A stretch of DNA of 64,000 nucleotides from positions 62,001 to 126,000 of the forward strand of contig CANLXI010000005.1 in assembly GCA_947495035.1 (NCBI GenBank), written 5' to 3'. This DNA is from an uncultured Granulosicoccus sp. Its GTDB lineage: Bacteria > Pseudomonadota > Gammaproteobacteria > Granulosicoccales > Granulosicoccaceae. Both the position numbers and the translations under genes were made by a program. Under the pieces are notes generated by a model. The model saw only the letters and a list, made by a program, of their open reading frames with translations. It was not told the origin of the DNA and did no database searches. This document shows, piece after piece, positions 54,631 through 63,466 of the stretch. The stretch's first letter is position 1. Each line of letters starts with the position of its first letter.

Positions 54631-54798
54631 GCAGAAGCAGAAGCAGAAGCAGAAGCAGAAGCACAAGCACAAGCACAAGCACAAGCACAAGCACAAGCAC
54701 AAGCACAAGCACAAGCACAAGCACAAGCACAAGCAGGTGCAGGTGCAGGTGCAGGTGCAGGTGCAGGTGCAGGTGCAGGTGCAGGTGCAGGTGCAGGT
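54631..54798. repeat. Three-block hexamer array: GCAGAA x5, GCACAA x12, GCAGGT x11
   Basis: Twenty-eight consecutive exact hexamers in three uniform blocks: GCAGAA 54631-54660, GCACAA 54661-54732, GCAGGT 54733-54798. All share GCA. Intergenic, between the aceA-side operon and the Lrp gene. Confidence 0.98.
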
Positions 54799-54905
54799 GC
54801 AATGCAGAATCAACGTCGTGACGATGAAACCGGAGAGTGTATCGACTGGCCCCGGGCTCGGCTTGACCGTCAGCCGATCACTACCTGCAGCGGCGGGTGC
54901 CCTTG

Positions 54906-55382
54906 TCAGGCTGATCGATGACCCAGTGCAATGGGGCGTTGTTCCTCGATGGCTTCCATGGCGAATACGGATGTGACCGTCTCGAGCTCCACCGACTCGA
55001 TCAGGCGACGGTAAACCGTGTCGTAGCTGTTCATGTCCCGGGTGACGACCTTCAGCATGTAGTCGTACTCCCCGCCGATACGAAAGAAATCAACCACTTC
55101 CGGGATGCTGGAGACGTGATCGCTGAAGGTGTTGAGCCACTCGGTTGAATGATGACGGGTGCGGATCATGACGAATACCACCAGGCCGGCGCCAAGGCGA
55201 TTGCGATCGAGAATGACCGTGTGCTGTCTGATGACACCGGCTTCTTCCAGTGCCTTGATGCGACGCCAGCAGGCATTCTGTGACAAGCCCACCTTTTCCG
55301 CCAGGCTGCGCTGTGACTGAGAGGAGTCCCGTTGCATCGCTTCGAGTATGCGGAAATCGATTTTATCAAGTTTATTGGTCAT
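54906..55382 (-). CDS. Lrp/AsnC-family transcriptional regulator
   Basis: A 158-aa regulator with an N-terminal HTH (DFRILEAMQRDSSQSQRSLAEKVGLSQNACWRRIKALEEAGVI) and a C-terminal RAM domain for amino-acid binding (FFRIGGEYDYMLKVVTRDM). It is divergent from the aminotransferase gene. A 14-bp perfect palindrome begins 5 bp upstream of its start codon, so it most likely regulates itself and the aminotransferase-MFS operon in response to an amino acid. Confidence 0.93.
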   Translation of the reverse strand: MTNKLDKIDFRILEAMQRDSSQSQRSLAEKVGLSQNACWRRIKALEEAGVIRQHTVILDRNRLGAGLVVFVMIRTRHHSTEWLNTFSDHVSSIPEVVDFFRIGGEYDYMLKVVTRDMNSYDTVYRRLIESVELETVTSVFAMEAIEEQRPIALGHRSA

Positions 55383-55386
55383 TTTT

Positions 55387-55400
55387 CTATCATATGATAG
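55387..55400. promoter_or_regulatory. Lrp-type operator candidate CTATCATATGATAG
   Basis: A perfect 14-bp palindrome between the divergent Lrp and aminotransferase genes, followed by GGAAT-TTG-ATTCC (55400-55412). Confidence 0.6.
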
Positions 55401-55492
55401 GAATTTGATTCCATACAGGGGTAATTATGTGAAAAATATGGGGTCAGCATGACATAGTATTTTCGGGTCCTCCACACTTCGTGTTTGCAGTC

Positions 55493-56983
55493 ATGTCGGA
55501 ATCGGTCTTGTCGGAATTTTCTGCGCAGCTGGCGGGTGAAGACCTGCAAGAGCGTGTGCGCAGCGGCCTGATCGGTAACCATGCGATGGTGGATGGACCC
55601 TTCGGGCCGCGTCCCCTGATCTATGCCGATTACGTGGCATCCGGTCGCGCGCTGCATCAGATCGAGTCTTTCGTGCTTGAGAGAATCCTGCCGTACTACT
55701 CCAACAGTCATACCCAGGCTTCCTATTGCGGCAGTTTCTGTACAAGGACGCGCCAGGCGGCCCGCCAGTATCTGGCCGATGAGCTGGGCGCCGATGATGA
55801 ATACAGTGTGCTGTTCACAGGCTCCGGCGCGACTGCTGGCATCAACCGGCTGGTGAATCTGCTGGGACTGCCTCGACTGGTACGTGAAGGCCGGCGCGTG
55901 GTTGTGCTGGTGGGGCCCTATGAGCACCACTCCAATCTACTGCCCTGGCGCGAAAGCGGTGCGCAGATCATCGAATTGCCCGAATCCACACAGGGTGGGC
56001 CTGATCTGGCCGTGCTGGAGAGCCGACTGCAGGAGCACGCGACGGCCGACTGCGTGGTTGGTGCCTTTTCGGCGGCGTCCAATGTCACCGGAATCGTCAC
56101 GGATGTGGATGCGGTCTGTCGATTGATGCGGCGTCACGGTGCCGTGTCGATCTGGGATTACGCCTGCGCCGCTCCGTATCTGCCGATGTCCGTCAAGGCC
56201 GGCACCGAGGAGGCCAGAGACGCCATCGTCTATTCGTCACACAAGTTTCCAGGCGGTCCCGGTGCATCGGGCGTCACCGTTGTACGCAATGCGATCGTGC
56301 AGAGCTCGGTACCTACCTGGCCGGGTGGTGGCACCGTCTCCTTTGTCTCACCCTGGACGCACGTCTATGCTGACGACCTCGTGCACCGCGAAGAGGCTGG
56401 AACGCCGAATGTCGTGGGAGATATCCGGGCGGCACTGGTCATGATGGTGAAGCAGGCTCTTGGCAGAGGATGGCTCGCTCAGCGTCAGGATGAGCTGCGC
56501 GAAAGAGCCCTGCGAGTCTGGCGCAAGAATCCCTTCATCGATCTCATGGGGTCGACGAGTGCCGAGTACAGTCTGCCGATCTTCTCTTTCAGAGTGCGAG
56601 ACGGCGCCGGAGGACATGTACATCACCAGTACTTCACGCGTCTGCTCAGTGATGTCCATGGCATTCAGGCACGAGGAGGGTGCGCTTGCGCCGGCTCCTA
56701 TGCGCATCGATTGCTGGGCCTTGATGAGAGTCATTCGGCGAATCTGCTGACATCCCTGGCTTCAGGCAGCGAGATAGACAAGCCCGGCTGGGTGCGGCTG
56801 AACCTGTCTGCGCTGATGAGTGATGACAAGGTGGATGCGGTCATTGATGCGGTGGACAAACTGTCGCGCATCGCAAATGACTATCGGGATCATTACATCG
56901 TTGATACCCTGACGGCTCAGTTTCACCCTGTATCCTCATGGGAACGGAGTGATCCTCGACTGGCAGGAGAGAGCAACGTTTGA
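55493..56983 (+). CDS. PLP-dependent class V aminotransferase / cysteine-desulfurase-like
   Basis: A 496-aa fold-type I PLP enzyme. K251 (YSSHKFPGGPG) is the Schiff-base lysine, with H145-H146 and D222 as cofactor contacts. The loop RGGCACAGSYAHRLLG resembles the persulfide cysteine region of SufS/CsdA, but the protein is much longer than those (about 400 aa) and no Fe-S assembly genes are near. It could be a desulfurase-like lyase or an aminotransferase; the activity is undetermined. ATG 55493 is preferred over GTG 55481. It overlaps the MFS gene (TGATG). Confidence 0.85.
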   Translation: MSESVLSEFSAQLAGEDLQERVRSGLIGNHAMVDGPFGPRPLIYADYVASGRALHQIESFVLERILPYYSNSHTQASYCGSFCTRTRQAARQYLADELGADDEYSVLFTGSGATAGINRLVNLLGLPRLVREGRRVVVLVGPYEHHSNLLPWRESGAQIIELPESTQGGPDLAVLESRLQEHATADCVVGAFSAASNVTGIVTDVDAVCRLMRRHGAVSIWDYACAAPYLPMSVKAGTEEARDAIVYSSHKFPGGPGASGVTVVRNAIVQSSVPTWPGGGTVSFVSPWTHVYADDLVHREEAGTPNVVGDIRAALVMMVKQALGRGWLAQRQDELRERALRVWRKNPFIDLMGSTSAEYSLPIFSFRVRDGAGGHVHHQYFTRLLSDVHGIQARGGCACAGSYAHRLLGLDESHSANLLTSLASGSEIDKPGWVRLNLSALMSDDKVDAVIDAVDKLSRIANDYRDHYIVDTLTAQFHPVSSWERSDPRLAGESNV

Positions 56984-58299
56984 TGAACCCCCTACGACAT
57001 CCTGTTTTCCGATGGTTGTTCGCAGCACAGATCCTGTCGCTGCTGGGTATCGGCATCATGACCGTCGGACTGGCCTTGCTGGCCTACGAACTGGGTGGTG
57101 TAGCGGGAGCAGGCAAGCTGCTGGGTGGCATTTTCGCCCTGAAAATGGTGGTGTATGTGTTGCTGGCACCGCTGGCAGAGGTGGTGTTGTCACGCTTCGA
57201 GGCTCGTCGAGTCCTGATCGGGCTGGATGTGTTCCGTTTCGTGCTGTTGCTGTTGTTCGGCATGAGCAGTGATATCTGGCAATTCGCCATGCTTGCATTT
57301 TTCTTCTATACGGCCTCTGCGGCGTTCACGCCGTTGTTCCAGGCCATGATTCCGGCCATCCTGCCTGACGAGAAAACCTATGCCTCGGCGTTGATGCTGT
57401 CTCGGCTGGCCTACACCTTCGAATCGATGGTCAGCCCGATACTGGCAGCGTTGGCGCTGCTGTTCGTGGTCTCGTCCAGCCTGTTCCCATTGGCCGCCTT
57501 GTGTCTGGCCGGGTCCGTTGTGACATTGGCCCTCAGCGGCTTGCCGAGATCAGCCTCGGCCGGGAAGAAGCGGCCGTTTGTCGAGCGCTTGACTCGTGGT
57601 CTGAATATCTATTTTCGCACGCCGCGTCTGCGGGGCCTGTTCATTCTGAATCTGGCTCTCTCCTGCGCTCTGGCCTGGGTGCTGGTCAATACCGTGGTCT
57701 ATGCAGGCTTGCAATTCGATGACAGCGATTTCTACACCTGGTTGATGGCTTCCTATGGTACTGGCGCGGCCCTGGGTGCCTTGTCGGTACCCGGGCTGCT
57801 GAAGCGGTTCAGCGAGCGTTCGCTGATGGTCAGCGGCTGTGTGGCTTTCGGGCTGATGTCTCTGTTGATCTTTCTGCCGTTGACCTTGCCCATGGTGATG
57901 CTGTTGTGGGGAGGGTTTGGCGTTGCCTCGTCGCTGGTGCTGACGCCGGGTGGCCTGGTATTGACGCGCTCGGCGGAGAAGGAAGACCATCCCGCCGTGT
58001 TTGCTGCCCAGTTCTCGATGTCCCATGCGGGTTGGTTGCTGGCTTACCCGCTGGCGGGGTGGCTTGGAGCCATTCTGGCACCGGCCACGGCGCTGGGTGT
58101 GCTGGGCGGCGTCTGCCTCCTGATCACGATTCTGGCCTCGCGGGTCTGGCCGATGGAGGATCCGCTTGAGAGAGTCCATACTCACCCGGATCTGCCACGT
58201 GACCATCCGCACCTCAAGGCGCATGAAGCGCAGGGGGAGCAACGGCAGCATACGCATGTCTTTCATATCGATGATCTGCATCTGCGCTGGAATCCATAG
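56983..58299 (+). CDS. MFS transporter with histidine-rich C-terminal tail
   Basis: A 438-aa major facilitator with twelve predicted helices. After the last helix comes a 45-residue tail rich in His, Asp and Glu (HTHPDLPRDHPHLKAHEA..., then HTHVFHIDDLHLRW), suited to binding divalent metal ions. Such tails occur in some metal-resistance MFS carriers such as NreB. Start ATG 56983 overlaps the stop of the aminotransferase gene, so the two are co-expressed under the divergent Lrp gene. Confidence 0.88.
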   Translation: MNPLRHPVFRWLFAAQILSLLGIGIMTVGLALLAYELGGVAGAGKLLGGIFALKMVVYVLLAPLAEVVLSRFEARRVLIGLDVFRFVLLLLFGMSSDIWQFAMLAFFFYTASAAFTPLFQAMIPAILPDEKTYASALMLSRLAYTFESMVSPILAALALLFVVSSSLFPLAALCLAGSVVTLALSGLPRSASAGKKRPFVERLTRGLNIYFRTPRLRGLFILNLALSCALAWVLVNTVVYAGLQFDDSDFYTWLMASYGTGAALGALSVPGLLKRFSERSLMVSGCVAFGLMSLLIFLPLTLPMVMLLWGGFGVASSLVLTPGGLVLTRSAEKEDHPAVFAAQFSMSHAGWLLAYPLAGWLGAILAPATALGVLGGVCLLITILASRVWPMEDPLERVHTHPDLPRDHPHLKAHEAQGEQRQHTHVFHIDDLHLRWNP

Positions 58300-58479
58300 G
58301 CAACCGTGATCTGATCGTCTGGGGTGAAGCGACTGTGGGTGCTGGAATCGTTGGTCGATTCCGGCTATCGGTACGCACGTTGGAAATGATGCATTTGTAG
58401 GAAACCTTACTACTTGTTATCGTGTGACGCGGCAAGCGGAGGGAAGAACAATCGACAACGGGACCATGAGTGAAAAGGT

Positions 58480-59973
58480 ATGAGTAATTCGACAACGGCA
58501 GCGCAATCTGCCTCTTCCTATGACGATATCGGTCTTGATGCTCTCGAAAGACGATTGCAGGATGATCTGCAATGCCTGTGTTATCCCTCGGTAAACTGGG
58601 TAGCCGATGTCGAGCGCGACACCCCTGCGGATTCCGATGTGCTCATCGTCGGCGGTGGCATGTGCGGATTGCTGGTCTGGTTCGCGCTGCGCACCGCTGG
58701 CATTCACAATGTGCGCATCATCGACCAGAGCCCTGCCGGTAGCGAAGGGCCCTGGGTCAACTATGCACGCATGGAGACCTTGCGCTCGCCCAAGCAGCTG
58801 ACGGGACCTGCCTATGGCATGGCCTCGCTGACCTTTCAGGCCTGGTACCGTGCCCGCTTCGGCGCAGCTCAATGGGATGAGCTGGACAAGATTCCACGGC
58901 CACAGTGGATGGAATACCTGCGCTGGTATCGACAGGCATTGCAAGTGCCGGTCGAGAACAATGTGCGCCTGGCGCACGTCGAGTCTCGGGGCGAACTGCT
59001 GGCACTGACTCTGGAGGGGGCAGAGGCGTCAGCGATTACCGTGCGCAAGCTGATCTATGCCACCGGGCGCGATGGTATTGCCAAGGCCAATATTCCCGAT
59101 TTCGTCAGCGACGTGGACAAATCACTCTGGGCTCACTCTTCCGAAGATATCGATTTCACCTCCCTGCGGGGCAAGCGAGTTGCCGTGGTGGGCGTCGGTG
59201 CGTCAGCGGTGGACAATGCCGCGGAAGCGCTGGAAGCCGGTGCCAGCGAAGTGCGGCATCTCATCCGTCGAACCGAGATGCCGACCATCAACAAGATGAT
59301 GGGAATCGGCAGTTATGGCTTTGTTGCGGGTTACGCGGAACTGTCCGATGAATGGCGCTGGCGGTTCATGCAGTACTCCTTTGCCACCCAAACACCGTCT
59401 CCGAGAGGGTCTACGCTACGCGTCAGTCGGCATGAGAATGCCTGGTTCCACTTTGGCAAGTCGGTCAGTGCCGTGCGTGAGTCGAGCGGGGGGCTGCTCA
59501 TCGACTTTGCCGACGGCAGTCAGCTGGAAACCGACTTTCTCATTCTGGGTACCGGCTTCAGTACCGATCCACTGGCGCGTCGCGAGCTGGGTGACGCTGC
59601 GGCCAATATACGCTTGTGGGAGGACGCCTACACGCCTCCTGCGGATGAGGAAAATGCAGACCTGGGGCGCTTTCCCTATCTGGCCGAGGATTTCTCGTTC
59701 CGGGAAAAGCAGGCGGGCAGGACACCCTGGCTGAAGCATGTCCATTGTTTCAACTACGGCGCGACGGCCAGCCTGGGAAAGGTCAGTGGCGACATACCCG
59801 GAATTTCCGAGGGTGCTCGCTGGTTGGCGAAGTCGCTCTCCGCCAGGCTCTACGAAGAAGACATTGCCATTCACTGGCAGCATATGCTGGATTACTCCAA
59901 GCCTGAATTGCAGGGTGACGAATGGACGCCGTCGGAGCTCCCCGAATCATCGATGACCCGCAAGGTCATCTGA
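58480..59973 (+). CDS. Flavin-containing monooxygenase-like flavoprotein
   Basis: A 497-aa FAD/NAD(P)H enzyme with two dinucleotide folds: DVLIVGGGMCGLLVWFAL (about 53-70) for FAD and RVAVVGVGASAVDNAAEAL (about 234-252) for NAD(P)H, plus GTGFSTD near the C-terminal part. The layout suits Baeyer-Villiger or N-hydroxylating monooxygenases. An N-terminal extension of about 50 residues precedes the FAD motif. It opens the operon that continues with CMD proteins and an opine-dehydrogenase-like enzyme; its substrate is unknown. Confidence 0.85.
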   Translation: MSNSTTAAQSASSYDDIGLDALERRLQDDLQCLCYPSVNWVADVERDTPADSDVLIVGGGMCGLLVWFALRTAGIHNVRIIDQSPAGSEGPWVNYARMETLRSPKQLTGPAYGMASLTFQAWYRARFGAAQWDELDKIPRPQWMEYLRWYRQALQVPVENNVRLAHVESRGELLALTLEGAEASAITVRKLIYATGRDGIAKANIPDFVSDVDKSLWAHSSEDIDFTSLRGKRVAVVGVGASAVDNAAEALEAGASEVRHLIRRTEMPTINKMMGIGSYGFVAGYAELSDEWRWRFMQYSFATQTPSPRGSTLRVSRHENAWFHFGKSVSAVRESSGGLLIDFADGSQLETDFLILGTGFSTDPLARRELGDAAANIRLWEDAYTPPADEENADLGRFPYLAEDFSFREKQAGRTPWLKHVHCFNYGATASLGKVSGDIPGISEGARWLAKSLSARLYEEDIAIHWQHMLDYSKPELQGDEWTPSELPESSMTRKVI

Positions 59974-60002
59974 CCTGTCGCACTCACATGAAGTCTATTC
60001 TC

Positions 60003-60060
60003 GACTTGTCCCAAGCACATCAAGACAACGCTTGACGTGTCACAACCACACCAAGACAAC
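60003..60060. repeat. Imperfect 27-bp direct duplication
   Basis: 60003-60029 and 60034-60060 match at 23 of 27 positions with a 31-bp period, in the gap before the first CMD gene. The second copy contains a GTG (60037) in frame with that gene. Confidence 0.8.
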
Positions 60061-60063
60061 TCT

Positions 60064-60552
60064 ATGGCAATGGAAAGTTCGACTGCTGTTCGCTACAGTG
60101 GCATTCCCGACAAATCCCCGATAATGGATGCGTTGCAGACGCGCAGCAATGTCCTGCAGATGACGCAGCAGGCCGAAGATGCGGTGTTGAAACCGGTGGA
60201 TTGCGGGGCCTGGTCACATTCCCTGCGAGCCGCGCTCGCCGCCAGAATCGCACTGAACAACGCTCTTCCCGAGCTGGCCGAACATTACATGGCATTGATG
60301 TCGGAAGATGACTGTCTGGCCATCGCCAACACTGATGGTGACGGCAGTGAGCAGCACCTGGCCCATGTGGTCAAGTACATGGACAGTGTCGCGGTCAGTC
60401 CGCGTGATGTCGTTGATGCGGATATCAGCGCATTGCAGCAACACGGTGTCAGCGATGCCGATATCGTCAGGCTGACGGAATTGAATGCCTTCATGGCCTA
60501 TCAGGTGCGTCTGGTGGCGGGGCTCAATCTGCTGAGTGAGATGCCGGCATGA
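60064..60552 (+). CDS. CMD-domain protein (Avi_7170-like)
   Basis: A 162-aa (or 171-aa from GTG 60037) helical protein related to carboxymuconolactone-decarboxylase-fold proteins (WSHSLRAALAARIALNNALPELAEHYMALM). It lacks the Cys-x-x-Cys active site, so it may be a non-catalytic partner of the next protein. The pair matches the Avi_7170/Avi_7169 two-gene arrangement I recall. No clear ribosome-binding site precedes any start. It overlaps the next gene by 4 bp. Confidence 0.7.
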   Translation: MAMESSTAVRYSGIPDKSPIMDALQTRSNVLQMTQQAEDAVLKPVDCGAWSHSLRAALAARIALNNALPELAEHYMALMSEDDCLAIANTDGDGSEQHLAHVVKYMDSVAVSPRDVVDADISALQQHGVSDADIVRLTELNAFMAYQVRLVAGLNLLSEMPA

Positions 60553-61136
60553 GCGAGATCATCCACAAGTTCACCAAGCGGGTGCCGGAATGGCGGCCAC
60601 GAGTCAAGCCGGTTGTACTGGAGGAGGCCACGGCGGATCAGCTGGAAGCCCTGCAGGTAACTCCCTCGAATACCAGGGTATCGGATTATGTGCTGGTGCT
60701 GGCCCATGATGTCGAGACACTGAAGGTTCGCTCACCCTTGTTCAATGCCATCATGTATGACAAGGGTGGGCTCAGTCGGGCAGAGCGCGAAATTGGTGCA
60801 TTGGCGGCATCCGTGGTCAATCGCTGCATTTACTGCGCTGCCGTGCATGCCTCGCGTCACGCGCAGCTGACCAAGGATGATTCGGTAACCGATCTGCTGT
60901 TCAGTGCCGGTGAGTCTGCAGAGCTTGGGCCGCGCGATCAGGCCATCTTCGATTTCGCGCGGGAACTGGCCAAGACCCCTTCCGGGGCCAGTGCGAGCCA
61001 TGTGCAAGCGCTGCGCGAGGCCGGTCTGACCGAACTTGAAATACTCGATCTGGTGCTGTCCTCTTCTCTGTTCGGCTGGGCCAATCGGCTGATGCACGTA
61101 TTGGGCGATCCGGTTCGACGTGGAGAAACAGCATGA
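60549..61136 (+). CDS. Alkylhydroperoxidase-domain (CMD/AhpD-like) protein
   Basis: A 195-aa AhpD-fold enzyme with C93-x-x-C96-x3-H100 (RCIYCAAVHASRH) and an upstream acidic residue E81, the peroxidase/redox active site of AhpD. It would detoxify peroxide or use a dithiol in a redox step, possibly serving the flavoprotein encoded upstream, which can leak peroxide. It overlaps genes on both sides by 4 bp (ATGA). Confidence 0.85.
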   Translation: MSEIIHKFTKRVPEWRPRVKPVVLEEATADQLEALQVTPSNTRVSDYVLVLAHDVETLKVRSPLFNAIMYDKGGLSRAEREIGALAASVVNRCIYCAAVHASRHAQLTKDDSVTDLLFSAGESAELGPRDQAIFDFARELAKTPSGASASHVQALREAGLTELEILDLVLSSSLFGWANRLMHVLGDPVRRGETA

Positions 61137-62233
61137 GCGTCGAATCGGTTCGTGTCGGTCTGGCTGGTGCCGGGTCCATTGCCTTTGGCACGGCTGCGCT
61201 GCTTTGCCAGAACGCTCACCAGCCCATGTTGTGGTCACCTTCCGGTGAGCGTACCCGGGCGCTGAAAGGCGGAACTGCCCTGAGCGCCAGCAATGCCATC
61301 GAAGGAGACTTTCATCCGGCGGTGGCGGAGGATGCCGCTCAGTTGGCTGCCGAAAACGATGTGCTCATGCTGGTTTTGCCGGGTTATGGACACAAGGCCG
61401 TGATGGATGCTCTGGTGCCGCATGTTCAGGCGCATCACACCATCATCATTTCATCGCATGCCTCTCTGGGCGCCTTGTATCTGGCTGCACGTTTGCAGGA
61501 AAGAGATATCAGTGTGCCGATCATTGCCTGGGGGACGACCATTGTCACCGGACGACAACAGAGCATGAACTCGGTCATGGTCAATACAATACGGGCCCAG
61601 GTGGATTTCTGCGCCGTGCCCAGCAGCGCCAACCAGGCGGCACTGGCTCTGTGTCAATCCCTGTTTGGAGAGCGCTTCGTGCAACGTGACGGGCTGCTGG
61701 CAATTTCATTGTCCAATCTCAATCCTCAGAATCACATGGGAATTGCAATGGGCAACATGAGCAGAATGGAAAGAGGCGAGACCTGGAGTCAGGGGCAGAA
61801 CCTGACACCGAAGATCGGTGCCTTGCTGGAAGCCCTCGATCTGGAAAGGCTCGCGATTGCCGAAGCCCTGGGATTGAAGGTACGCACCATATTCGAGCAT
61901 TTCCATCTGTCTTTCCATGTTCCGATTGCATCCATCTCCGAGATGAATCAGCAGATGCATGAACAGGGGAACGGCGGTACAGGGCCAGCAACCGCCGATA
62001 GTCGCTACGTGACCGAGGATGTCCCCTATGGCCTGGTCGTGACAGCAGCGCTGGGTCGACTGGTCGGCAAGCCAGCTGTTCTGCATGAGGCCGGAGTTGC
62101 ACTGTTTTCGGCCATGTACGAAAGAGACTTTGCGGCCGAGAACGATCTGCTGGCCGCTCTGCAACTGGAGAACGTTGCTCTCGAGCAGCTGCGAGATGCT
62201 GCCTGTAGCGGCATTCTGCATGCCGCTCGATAA
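61133..62233 (+). CDS. NAD(P)-dependent octopine/nopaline-dehydrogenase-like enzyme
   Basis: A 366-aa enzyme with an N-terminal Rossmann motif (VGLAGAGSIAFGTAALL) and a C-terminal all-helical catalytic domain (IFEHFHLSFHV, SRYVTEDVPYGLV) as in opine dehydrogenases, which join an amino acid and a keto acid reductively or split the product. The conserved His in the NLNPQNHMG segment is a likely active-site residue. Direction and substrate are unknown. It overlaps the CMD gene by 4 bp. Confidence 0.85.
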   Translation: MSVESVRVGLAGAGSIAFGTAALLCQNAHQPMLWSPSGERTRALKGGTALSASNAIEGDFHPAVAEDAAQLAAENDVLMLVLPGYGHKAVMDALVPHVQAHHTIIISSHASLGALYLAARLQERDISVPIIAWGTTIVTGRQQSMNSVMVNTIRAQVDFCAVPSSANQAALALCQSLFGERFVQRDGLLAISLSNLNPQNHMGIAMGNMSRMERGETWSQGQNLTPKIGALLEALDLERLAIAEALGLKVRTIFEHFHLSFHVPIASISEMNQQMHEQGNGGTGPATADSRYVTEDVPYGLVVTAALGRLVGKPAVLHEAGVALFSAMYERDFAAENDLLAALQLENVALEQLRDAACSGILHAAR

Positions 62234-62352
62234 TTCTGTTCTGCCTGGCAAGGTCCGATCCTGTTTCGTTCGGACGGTGTCAATAGACAGCCACATGTAG
62301 TAGGTTCGATGATGCCTCTTCAAGGTATCGAATGCCAACATTACCGGAGAAC

Positions 62353-63465
62353 ATGAATATGAAACCCATCAATACCAGCCGTCGCAAGTTTCTGGGCACT
62401 GCTGCTGCCGCCAGTACGGTGTTCGCAGCCACGCCCTATATCCGTACAGCCTATGCCGATTCGGGCGAAGTGAATATCTGGACGTACGACAGCTTCGTAC
62501 CGGAATCGTTTCGCAAGCAGTTCGAAAAGGATACCGGCATCAAGGTCAACATTCGTCTGGTCGACGACCAGGGCAAGCAGTTCAATCTTCTGGCAGCGGA
62601 AGCGCCAGAGCCCACAGTGGATATCGTGACGGTTGCCGGACACCGTTTTCTGCAGTTCATCGACTCGGAATTGCTGGCACCGATGGATAGCGAACGGCTC
62701 AGCAACTGGGGAAATCTGAACCCCATCTATACCGAAAGCGACTGGGCCACCATCAACGGACACAAGTGGGGAGCTCCCATCCTGTCCGGGGCCGAAATAC
62801 TGGCCTACAACACCGAACTGGTCTCCGCCGATGAAGCGCGCAGCTGGGATGTCATGTTCTCGGAAAAATACAAGCAGCAGACTGCCTACATCATTCAGGA
62901 CATGATGTCCATCGTCATGCTGTACAAGGGCTATGACGGCAATATGGTCGAGTATCTGGATGATCCCGAGAAGGCTGCTGCGATTGTTGCCGAGGCCCGT
63001 GATTTCCTGATCGACAAGAAGGATCTCGTGCGCAAGTACTACGATGGCGGGGCAGAGGTACAGCAGATGTTCATCAATCAGGATATCGCGCTGGGCCATG
63101 CCTGGAACGGTCCGATTGCCAAACTCATCAACGACGGCTTCCCGGTCGACATGACCATTCCCAAGGAAGGCAGCTACGGTTTTGTCTACACGCTGAACAT
63201 CGCGAACAATGCGCCCAACAGCGACAATGCCTACACCTTTCTGAATGCCCTGCTGGCCTCTTCCGAGATCGGGGCGTCCATGACCCGCGAGACCGGCTTC
63301 ATCTCCACCTACAAGGACGCCGCGCAGCACCTGAGCGAGCTGGAAAGAAAATCCACCGCCTTTACCGAAGAAGAACTGGCCGGTCTGAAGTTCTTCCGCG
63401 CCGAAGCCAACGAGATGAAATACAGTCTGGTTGACCCGGCCGTGGAGCAGATCAAGGCGGCCTAG
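62353..63465 (+). CDS. Polyamine-type ABC substrate-binding protein (Tat-exported)
   Basis: A 370-aa PotD/PotF-like receptor with a twin-arginine signal (SRRKFLGTAAAASTVFAATPYIRTAYA) and family segments VNIWTYDSF and ALGHAWNGPI. It would bind a polyamine, opine or other cationic amine compound. GGAG lies just before ATG 62353. The gene follows the opine-dehydrogenase-like gene by 119 bp and overlaps the RBS region of the next permease, so uptake and metabolism appear coordinated. Confidence 0.88.
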   Translation: MNMKPINTSRRKFLGTAAAASTVFAATPYIRTAYADSGEVNIWTYDSFVPESFRKQFEKDTGIKVNIRLVDDQGKQFNLLAAEAPEPTVDIVTVAGHRFLQFIDSELLAPMDSERLSNWGNLNPIYTESDWATINGHKWGAPILSGAEILAYNTELVSADEARSWDVMFSEKYKQQTAYIIQDMMSIVMLYKGYDGNMVEYLDDPEKAAAIVAEARDFLIDKKDLVRKYYDGGAEVQQMFINQDIALGHAWNGPIAKLINDGFPVDMTIPKEGSYGFVYTLNIANNAPNSDNAYTFLNALLASSEIGASMTRETGFISTYKDAAQHLSELERKSTAFTEEELAGLKFFRAEANEMKYSLVDPAVEQIKAA

Positions 63466-63466
63466 T

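Larger units (their letters stand above)
54382..54905. other. 524-bp non-coding gap with palindromes and hexamer array
   Basis: Contains the aceA-side operator-like palindromes (54460-54493) and a 168-bp hexamer array (54631-54798). No gene is seen; Ser/Thr/Arg-, Leu/His- or Cys/Thr-repeat frames across the array are artefacts. Confidence 0.7.

Noticed and set aside
54513..54821. Open frames with Ser-Arg/Ser-Thr, Leu-His or Cys-Thr dipeptide repeats
   Set aside because: All arise from the hexamer array; the same DNA is open in several frames, which repeats explain.
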